A stretch of 64,000 bases of DNA from Candidatus Acididesulfobacter guangdongensis (GTDB taxonomy: Bacteria; SZUA-79; Acidulodesulfobacterales; Acidulodesulfobacteraceae), in assembly GCA_004195045.1 (NCBI GenBank), contig SGBC01000003.1, forward strand, positions 372,001-436,000, read 5' to 3'. A model generated the notes under the pieces. That model was given only the letters and a program-made list of their open reading frames with translations. It searched no databases and was not told where the DNA came from. This document shows, in pieces, positions 9,966 through 16,412 of the stretch (its first letter is position 1; each line of letters begins with the position of its first letter). The translations under genes were made by a program, and so were the position numbers.

Positions 9966-10020
9966 TAGAATAATAGAAGCGGTGAAGTTTGACTAATAGT
10001 TAATATATTTATTTAATTTA

Positions 10021-10114
10021 TTTTATATGAATAATTCCAGAAAATATAACAATGAGGATAAGCTTGATTTTATATGAACAATTCCAGAAAATATAATAAT
10101 GATGATGAGCTTGA
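10021..10114 (+). repeat. Tandem duplication (47-bp period) of a gene start
   Basis: Bases 10021-10067 and 10068-10114 are two head-to-tail copies of a 47-base unit, both starting TTTTATATGAA. The second copy carries the ATG of the gene at 10074. The first carries an equivalent ATG at 10027 that opens a 16-codon ORF (MNNSRKYNNEDKLDFI) ending at 10077, with its TGA overlapping the ATG of the real gene. Differences between copies are scattered, so the duplication is not brand new. Confidence 0.85.
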
Positions 10115-10397
10115 CATACTGGAAATTGCTTTTCTTTGTGTTTCAGGTTTATTTGCTTTATTTTATTTTTCAAACGATAAATTTAAATATTATATAAATT
10201 GTTTTTATATATTTGCAAATTACGCGTTTGAACACTTTACAGCCGTATCCGTTCTATATTTAATTAACTTATATTTATTTTTCAGCGGCATTTACGGTTT
10301 ATATGTAATAATTTTTGAAATAAAAGTCACAGGCGCAAAACTTAAAATGCACGATAAATTAGAAAATTTAAAGAACAATAATAAAGAGGATAACTAA
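10074..10397 (+). CDS. Small two-helix membrane protein of the T4SS cluster
   Basis: This 107-residue hypothetical protein has two hydrophobic segments (about residues 17-36 and 50-80) separated by a short polar turn, and a charged C-terminus rich in Lys and Asn. It sits between the coupling protein and the VirB9-like gene, one base before the latter, so it is probably in the same transcript. The size and topology recall small T4SS inner-membrane proteins such as VirB3 or TraL, but I recognise no family motif. The start region is tandemly duplicated upstream, so either 10027 or 10074 may be initiated. Only 10074 gives the long product. Confidence 0.55.
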   Translation: MNNSRKYNNDDELDILEIAFLCVSGLFALFYFSNDKFKYYINCFYIFANYAFEHFTAVSVLYLINLYLFFSGIYGLYVIIFEIKVTGAKLKMHDKLENLKNNNKEDN

Positions 10398-10398
10398 A

Positions 10399-11448
10399 TT
10401 GGAAAATACAAAAATCACAAGAACATCAAGAATTCAAGGAATTGAAAGAATTAAAAATAATCGCGATGCATTTCTGCCGATGCGGCAATTTTTAAATTTT
10501 TATTTTTTCCTATTTATTTTATCGGTTTCATCTGCTTTTTATTTTCATATGCGCTGTGATGCCGCGAATGCTCAGCCTTATTCAAGTTTAGTAAAATACA
10601 GCTTTAAAAATAGATTATATACACATAGGCTTGCCATAAAATCCGATATAATCTATAAGCTGAATACCGCATTAGGCTACGTAAGCATTATAACGCTTCC
10701 ATGTATCCCGCTAAATGTTGCTATTGGCAGCGCATCAGATTTTTCGGAACAGATTGTAGGAAAGCAAATATTTATTAAACCGATGACTTATAATAGTAAA
10801 ATTAATACAAATCTTGAAATATTGACTAAATACGGTCTGATTAATGTTCTTTTAAAAATTACCAAACCAAAGTATGTTACTTACGATTTAAATCTAACGC
10901 AGAGGGTCAATAATGTTTTTGTAACTAATTATATAAAAACTAAAATTAAAAAAGACGAAGATATTATAAAAGAGAAATATTCTAAAAAATTAAATTTGCT
11001 TGATAAAGAACGCTCAGATATAAAAAAACAGAAAAAAGAAATTTTAAATATTGTTTTATCCGTAAATAAAATTAAAATTAATAAAAAAATAAGAAAAAAA
11101 GGGATAGTATTAACAATCAACTCATTAAGCCGCATAGGAAAAATTTATTATCTGCAATATCAGCTGACAAACACGACGGACAGAAAGTTTTTTATCAGAA
11201 ATGTTTATCTGTTTTTAGAAACCGGAGGCAATTTTTTTAGCGGATATAATCCGACAGGCGTAAGGGAAATTATGATAATGAATCAACAGCCGCATAATAA
11301 ACAATATATGCCTTATAAAATTATCAGAAATGTTGCGGTATTTAAAGTAAATAAAAAATATAAACTAAAACTGCTTAGCAGATTAAAATTTTCAGTTCAT
11401 ATTTTACTCAATAAAAAATTGGTTAAGCTCAATATAGGCAGTGTATAA
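10399..11448 (+). CDS. VirB9/TrbG/TraK-like outer-membrane core protein
   Basis: This 349-residue exported protein has an N-terminal hydrophobic signal at about residues 30-52. It then has a domain with the VirB9/TrbG/TraK N-terminal pattern: GYVSIITLPCIPLNVAIGS, SEQIVGKQIFIKPMT, and TNLEILTKYGLINVLLKIT (about residues 95-155). A Lys-rich helical region (180-230) and a beta-rich C-terminal domain (240-330) follow. VirB9 forms the outer-membrane ring with VirB10 and VirB7. The start is a TTG preceded by AAAGAGGA. No VirB7-type lipoprotein is seen next to it. The long basic helix between the domains is unusual for VirB9. Confidence 0.65.
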   Translation: MENTKITRTSRIQGIERIKNNRDAFLPMRQFLNFYFFLFILSVSSAFYFHMRCDAANAQPYSSLVKYSFKNRLYTHRLAIKSDIIYKLNTALGYVSIITLPCIPLNVAIGSASDFSEQIVGKQIFIKPMTYNSKINTNLEILTKYGLINVLLKITKPKYVTYDLNLTQRVNNVFVTNYIKTKIKKDEDIIKEKYSKKLNLLDKERSDIKKQKKEILNIVLSVNKIKINKKIRKKGIVLTINSLSRIGKIYYLQYQLTNTTDRKFFIRNVYLFLETGGNFFSGYNPTGVREIMIMNQQPHNKQYMPYKIIRNVAVFKVNKKYKLKLLSRLKFSVHILLNKKLVKLNIGSV

Positions 11449-11691
11449 TGTATATAATTAAGGCTTTTATATATTTTATTTGCAATTATTTATAAAGAAT
11501 ATATGCTATGCACCTACTGTTGATTTATTATATTGCAGCTCACTAAAATTTTTTATTGATGTTATAATAAAATTATATTATATTAAAATCATATAATGCA
11601 ATTAAGAAATATAATCTTATTTTATATATTTTATAATGTAATATAATTTAAATTTAATAATAAAATTTAAAAAAATAAGCAGGTGTTGATT

Positions 11692-12468
11692 ATGAATAAT
11701 AAATTTTCTGTTTCCGCAATTTCTTTAATTTCAGGTTTGTTTCTTTTTACATTTGTATCAGGTTTCAGTTTATTTTTTACAAAGCCGGCTAATGCTGCCG
11801 ATTATCAAACCGTTAAACAAAAGACAGACGGCAATAAACTACAATACTCAGGCGCTGTTTATGCCTCAGACCCTATTATTTACGCTTTATACGTAAAATA
11901 TTCAAACGAACCTTTGACTAAAAAAATTATTACCGATTATATTAAGATTGTTAATCCTGCAAAATATAAGCATGACCGGTTTAACGCCTTCTTATGGCAA
12001 AAATTATATTATAAAGATAAGGCAAGATTCAAGAAATTATTGAATTATATCTCGCAAGTCGGTTATTTTAAAGAATATATTAAAGCGGGTATAGGCAATT
12101 ATAATTTTAAAAAACACGGTTTTTATTTAAGATATTACGGTTCAAGACGAAAAATCCAAAACGGTATGAAAACAGATAGAAACATAGATTTCATAAGGTC
12201 GATACACGGCAATATTTATTATCTGTTTAAAAATTTAACCGTTGACAATATTAATGCGGGAAAATTTAATTTTATTAAAGTAAGTGAAAACAAAGCCAAA
12301 AAATTTATAGATTCAAGAACCGGAAATTTTGGTCATATCGATAGAAATGTTTTTTTAGAATATTACTATAAACCTGTAAATGCTAAAAATAATGTTTTAA
12401 TGGTTAAAATTATAAAAGTTTTAGTGTATAATAATAAACATAAAAACATGTTAATAGGAAGCTTGTAA
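11692..12468 (+). CDS. Secreted Tyr/Lys-rich protein of unknown function
   Basis: This protein has a signal peptide (hydrophobic residues 5-32, cleavage likely after NAADY). The mature part of about 225 residues is unusually rich in Tyr, Lys, Asn and Phe and has no cysteine. I chose ATG 11692 because AGGTG lies six bases upstream; a GTG at 11683 is possible. I do not recognise a family. It stands alone, 240 bases after the secretion cluster, in the same direction, and could be an accessory envelope protein of that cluster or independent. The last codons and following bases are echoed at 12538-12572. Confidence 0.6.
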   Translation: MNNKFSVSAISLISGLFLFTFVSGFSLFFTKPANAADYQTVKQKTDGNKLQYSGAVYASDPIIYALYVKYSNEPLTKKIITDYIKIVNPAKYKHDRFNAFLWQKLYYKDKARFKKLLNYISQVGYFKEYIKAGIGNYNFKKHGFYLRYYGSRRKIQNGMKTDRNIDFIRSIHGNIYYLFKNLTVDNINAGKFNFIKVSENKAKKFIDSRTGNFGHIDRNVFLEYYYKPVNAKNNVLMVKIIKVLVYNNKHKNMLIGSL

Positions 12469-12572
12469 ATTAAATTATAAAATAGCAATGAAGTTATTAG
12501 TATCATAGCTAAAAGAGAGAGAATATTATTAACTAATGCTGTAAATCAAATTATAAAACAGCAATAAAGTTA
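12461..12572 (+). repeat. Direct repeat echoing a gene 3' end
   Basis: Bases 12461-12496, which include the stop codon of the preceding gene, recur with few changes at 12538-12572 (GTAAAT.AAATTATAAAA.AGCAAT.AAGTTA). The spacing is about 77 bases. It lies between the secreted protein and the rluB-like gene and includes sequence just upstream of the latter's ribosome site. Confidence 0.7.
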
Positions 12573-12586
12573 GAGGAAAACAATAA

Positions 12587-13678
12587 TTGAAAAGTTATAA
12601 TAATGACAACATGAAGCAAGGTGTAAGATTAAATAAATTTATAGCCATGCATACCGGAGTTTCCAGACGCGCAGCCGATGAAATAATAAGAGAAGGCAGA
12701 GCTAACGTAAACGGTAAAAAAATTAGTCAGCTGGCAACAAACGTGTCCGGTGAAGATATCGTGCTGCTTGACGAAAAACGCATAGGAGCGTCCGGTAAAG
12801 ATTTTATTTATCTGATGATTAATAAACCGAAAGCGTTTCTCAGTTCCAGAAAATCAGAAAAAGGTTTTAGAACGGTTATGGATTTAATAGACAAACCTGA
12901 AATAGCCAAGTTTGTTTTTCCTGTCGGCAGATTGGATTTTATGAGCGAAGGTCTGTTGCTTATGACAAATGACGGAGATTTTGCATATAAGGTGACGCAT
13001 CCGAAATTTAATGTTATAAAATCGTACATAGTCGAAGTTAAGGGTGATATTACACCCGAAATATTCAGTAAAATTAAAAAAGGGGTATTTTTAAAAGATG
13101 ACGGTCTGTTAAAGCCCCATAGCGTAAAAGTTGTTAAAAAAAATTTAAATAAATATATTTTATTGATTGATTTAAAAAATGGAAAAAATAGAGAAATAAG
13201 AAAAATTCTTGAATTCCTTAATTTAGAAATTATTTTATTGAGAAGGATTAAAGTAGGCGGTCTTCCAATCGGAGATCTGCGCTCCGGCGAATTTAAAATA
13301 ATAAAGAAAAATGTTGCGGAACTTGTATTTAAAAAAGAAACTGAAACGGTAAATACGGCAGAGCCGAAACAAAGAAAAGCAGCATCCGGTTTAATATCTG
13401 CAAGTTCAACATCTGTAAATGCAAAAAATAAGATTTATTATAAAAATCCTGAAGAGTTTAAAAACGGCAAAAAATTTCAAAATAAATATAAAGACGGGTA
13501 TAAGGAAGGCAATAAAAATAGCAGAAGCAATATCAGCGGGGATAAGGAAAAAAAGCGCGGAGAAATAATACTTAAGAATAATATGCATACGAAACATACA
13601 GACGAAAAAGGCAAAATAACTATCGGCGCTTTTAAAAAATCTGCCTTAAGAACAAATAACGCACGAACAAATAAATAG
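12587..13678 (+). CDS. rluB: 23S rRNA pseudouridine synthase, RluB/RsuA family
   Basis: This 363-residue enzyme isomerises a uridine in large-subunit rRNA. An N-terminal S4 RNA-binding domain (RLNKFIAMHTGVSRRAADE, about residues 10-60) is followed by the catalytic domain with VGRLDFMSEGLLLMTNDG. The Asp of GRLD is the catalytic residue in this family. A C-terminal tail of about 100 residues is basic and low-complexity, as in several RluB proteins. The start is TTG with GAGG eight bases upstream. In many genomes rluB follows scpA and scpB. Here it faces scpA with a HigB-like gene between them, and no scpB is present. Confidence 0.88.
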   Translation: MKSYNNDNMKQGVRLNKFIAMHTGVSRRAADEIIREGRANVNGKKISQLATNVSGEDIVLLDEKRIGASGKDFIYLMINKPKAFLSSRKSEKGFRTVMDLIDKPEIAKFVFPVGRLDFMSEGLLLMTNDGDFAYKVTHPKFNVIKSYIVEVKGDITPEIFSKIKKGVFLKDDGLLKPHSVKVVKKNLNKYILLIDLKNGKNREIRKILEFLNLEIILLRRIKVGGLPIGDLRSGEFKIIKKNVAELVFKKETETVNTAEPKQRKAASGLISASSTSVNAKNKIYYKNPEEFKNGKKFQNKYKDGYKEGNKNSRSNISGDKEKKRGEIILKNNMHTKHTDEKGKITIGAFKKSALRTNNARTNK

Positions 13679-13720
13679 TTATTTTATAATTGCTTATAAA
13701 CATAAGTCGGCCGACGCAAA

Positions 13721-14074
13721 ATGAAAGTAGAAAAAGTGATATATTATTCTCCTGAAAACGGCGTAAGTCCGGTATTGAAATACATTGAATCGCTGGATGA
13801 CAACACAAAAAAGCAGATTTATGATTCTATCGATATGTTCGTTAAAGAATTCCCGGAAGTCAGAACGGTAAAAATAAAACATATGAGGGATAAATTCTGG
13901 AAAATTAAATTAGCCGACAGATTCAAAAGAAATCATAGGATTGTATATGTCGTAATTAATCGTACTATGATAATTCTTCACGCATTTCAAAAACGGAATG
14001 CCAAGCATCCGCCGGTAACTAAAATGGGTGTTCCCGGAAGATTGGACGATATTATCGGCAGGCTGAAATTATAG
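13721..14074 (+). CDS. HigB/RelE-like toxin (phage-derived Gp49-like), no antitoxin seen
   Basis: This 117-residue protein has the HigB/Gp49 pattern of ribosome-dependent mRNA interferases: N-terminal VIYYSPENGVSPVLKYI, central FWKIKLADRFKRNHRIVYVV, then ILHAFQKRNAKHPP with the usual basic C-terminal residues. Members normally pair with a helix-turn-helix HigA downstream. The next 94 bases before the convergent scpA hold no ORF, and nothing upstream is an antitoxin, so it is an orphan here. It could be a solitary remnant, or its partner may be elsewhere. Confidence 0.78.
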   Translation: MKVEKVIYYSPENGVSPVLKYIESLDDNTKKQIYDSIDMFVKEFPEVRTVKIKHMRDKFWKIKLADRFKRNHRIVYVVINRTMIILHAFQKRNAKHPPVTKMGVPGRLDDIIGRLKL

Positions 14075-14094
14075 AAAAAGGAATAACACAATTA

Positions 14095-14128
14095 GAATAA
14101 TAAATATCTGAAAAATATTATTATTTGT
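14095..14128. terminator. Possible bidirectional terminator between convergent genes
   Basis: An imperfect AT-only inverted repeat (AATAATAAATAT and AATATTATTATT) is followed by T-rich sequence, in the 94-base gap between the HigB-like gene and the convergent scpA. The stem contains no G:C pair, so the call is weak. Confidence 0.3.
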
Positions 14129-14168
14129 TTGTTTAGTTTATTTATTTTATATATTGCCGCTTATTTAC

Positions 14169-15290
14169 CTAGCTGATATTTTCAATTTTTAATTTGTAGT
14201 TTAATAATTCATCTTCATCGGATAACGATATATAAATTTCTCCGAAATATTCTTCCTGGTCTATTCTTATTATTGCAAGTCTTGACATTTCTAATATTGA
14301 TAGAAAATATATTATAAACAATTCTTTATTCCTGCCGTAAATGCTGCCGCTGTTAATGCAGCCGTTATTGCCGATGTGTCCGTCATTGCAGCCGATTTCA
14401 GAAATGAGTTTGGATTTCTCTTTTTCGAGGCAGCCGCTATTATCTTTGGGTTCATCATTGCAGCAGACGAATATAAGTTCTGAGAATTTTATTATTTTTA
14501 AATCCTGCAGTATATTTACTATTTCAATTATTTTCTCTTTTATAGAAAATTTCGTTTTTTTTAATTCATAAGAGTCAATTCTTGTTTCTGCTTCTTTAGC
14601 TATACTGTAAAATGCCTTAGAAAGCGCATATACATTGGCTTCAAATAAAAAACTGCCGGATTTGGCGCAGATGCCGCTATTGTTATCATTATCATTATTT
14701 ATATTCACGCTTGCATTATTACTGATATTAATATTAAACACATCTCTGCCTAAGATAGGCTTATTATCAAGATAATAAGCAATTTCTTTAACTTTTTGAT
14801 ATTCAATAAGCATATTTGCAAGTTCATGTCTCGGGTCAGCGTCGTTTATTCCGTTTTCAGAAGATGATTCATCTGATAAAATAATTTTAGGGAGCAGCAT
14901 TAATGATTTTATATATATGAGATGAGCTGCCATTACGATAAAGTCGCCTCCGATATCAATATTAATGCCTGCATAATTAAGCGCTGCTCCGTTATGGCCG
15001 CTATTATCCGATTTAAATCTGCTTTCATCCATTCCTATAGCATTCAGGTAATCTTCAGTTATTTCTTTTATAGGAATGTCGTAAATATTTATTTTTTTCT
15101 TTTTTATTAGAGATAAAAGAAGGTCTAACGGTCCTTCAAAAAATTCCAATTTAACCGTGTTTGGAGTGTATTTTTCTGTTTTACCGCTGTTTACGAGGTT
15201 ATTTCCTTTATCTGCAACGATATAATCATCACCGCCGCTGTTGTTTTCTGCATCTGTAATGCTGCCGGCATTGAACCTTTTATTTTCCAA
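14169..15290 (-). CDS. scpA: Segregation and condensation protein A
   Basis: This is the 373-residue ScpA kleisin subunit of the SMC-ScpAB chromosome condensin. The diagnostic N-terminal motif FFEGPLDLLLSLIKKKKINI and the following IYDIPIKEITEDYLNAI sit at about residues 50-90. The C-terminal winged-helix segment binds SMC. Several Asn/Gly/Asp-rich inserts (about residues 95-110, 190-215, 295-315) make it longer than the usual 240-280 residues. It lies 8 bases downstream of the M50 protease gene, the common order. The usual downstream partner scpB is not there. Confidence 0.88.
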   Translation of the reverse strand: MENKRFNAGSITDAENNSGGDDYIVADKGNNLVNSGKTEKYTPNTVKLEFFEGPLDLLLSLIKKKKINIYDIPIKEITEDYLNAIGMDESRFKSDNSGHNGAALNYAGINIDIGGDFIVMAAHLIYIKSLMLLPKIILSDESSSENGINDADPRHELANMLIEYQKVKEIAYYLDNKPILGRDVFNINISNNASVNINNDNDNNSGICAKSGSFLFEANVYALSKAFYSIAKEAETRIDSYELKKTKFSIKEKIIEIVNILQDLKIIKFSELIFVCCNDEPKDNSGCLEKEKSKLISEIGCNDGHIGNNGCINSGSIYGRNKELFIIYFLSILEMSRLAIIRIDQEEYFGEIYISLSDEDELLNYKLKIENIS

Positions 15291-15298
15291 TTTTAAAT

Positions 15299-16012
15299 TT
15301 AAATATTTCTTAAAATTAGGTTATTCACGATAAAATTAAATCCTGCTATAAAGAAATTATACGGGTCTATTAATAATAAAATCAATATAACAAAAATTCC
15401 AAACGGTTCAATTTTGCTAAGCGAAGAAGAAAGCGGCTCAGGAAGTATACTGACGGCGACTCTGCCTCCGTCTAAAGGAGGAATAGGTATCAAATTAAAA
15501 ATACCTAAAATAACATTGATCATAATACTTATAAAAAGCATGAAGGTGACGGGATAGATAAAGTCTTTAAAAAAAATGCCCGTATTTGAAACATTTTGAA
15601 ATTTAAAGGTATGTAAAAATTCAAACAGATATAAATTCATTACTGGATAATTGAACAGAATTATTTTTAATAATATAAACGAAATAATCGCCAAAAGAAA
15701 ATTTGTTGCAGGGCCCGCCGCCGCTACAAAAGCAGTATCTTTTTTTGGATTTCTTAACGCATTGAAATTCACGGGAACCGGCTTTGCGTAGCCGAATAGA
15801 AAAGGAGAACCTATTATAATTAGGAGAATAGGCAGCAAAATAGTTCCAAAAGGGTCAATATGTTTAATCGGGTTAAGGGTGAGTCTGCCTGCATTTTTTG
15901 CCGTGTCGTCACCGAACAAATGAGCTACATAACCGTGAGAAACTTCGTGAAGTATAATAGCCAGCAGCACTGGAATTGCTGCAACTGCGATAAGCTGAAT
16001 AGTATTGTTCAT
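15299..16012 (-). CDS. Site-2 protease family (M50) membrane metalloprotease
   Basis: This 237-residue polytopic membrane protein has the zinc motif HEVSH in the first hydrophobic segment (about residues 22-26) and the second metal-ligand motif PPLDGGRVAV near 178. The GRLTLNPIKHIDPFGTILLPI stretch is typical of the short Rip/YwhC-like M50 group. Such enzymes cleave transmembrane segments, though substrates of the short group are mostly unknown. It is the first gene of a two-gene minus-strand unit with scpA. The ATG has AAAGG upstream. Confidence 0.85.
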   Translation of the reverse strand: MNNTIQLIAVAAIPVLLAIILHEVSHGYVAHLFGDDTAKNAGRLTLNPIKHIDPFGTILLPILLIIIGSPFLFGYAKPVPVNFNALRNPKKDTAFVAAAGPATNFLLAIISFILLKIILFNYPVMNLYLFEFLHTFKFQNVSNTGIFFKDFIYPVTFMLFISIMINVILGIFNLIPIPPLDGGRVAVSILPEPLSSSLSKIEPFGIFVILILLLIDPYNFFIAGFNFIVNNLILRNI

Positions 16013-16412
16013 ATTTTATGCCGACCTTTTAATTTTGAATGAGTTTAATTATTTTTTTTGTTTACTTTTATTTTGTTTTTACTTTTATTTTTATTTGTTT
16101 GCTTTGAATTATTTTTAGTTTATTGAATTTAATATCAATGTCATTATATTATCTAACGCTTCATTAGCTATTCTATCTATCTAACTAACTATTTATTTAT
16201 CTATCTAACTAACTATTTATTTATCTAACCTAACTAACTATCTAAACTATCCTATTCTAACTATCCTAACTAAATTGCATCTACCTTACATATATTTTCG
16301 TATAAATTACATATAGTTAATCTTTGACAAATTTTTTATATATATTTACACATTTCTTTATTGTATAATATTGAGGTGCAATTAATCAATTAATAAAACA
16401 ATTTTATTTTAT
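16013..16412. repeat. 400-base intergenic region with a 24-bp tandem repeat
   Basis: This is a divergent promoter region between the M50 protease and the radical SAM gene. Two perfect 24-base units made of CTATCTAACTAAC and TATTTATTTAT lie at 16177-16200 and 16201-16224, with degenerate TCTAAC/TAACTA copies to about 16265. A TTGACA (16324) and a TATAAT (16364) are present but 34 bases apart, so they do not form one promoter. No gene or RNA is evident. Confidence 0.65.

Noticed and set aside
13721-14168. Complete HigBA toxin-antitoxin pair
   Set aside because: No helix-turn-helix antitoxin ORF exists on either side within the available space.
16324-16369. TTGACA and TATAAT as a promoter of the radical SAM gene
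   Set aside because: The spacing is 34 bases, twice the normal distance; each may belong to another weak promoter.
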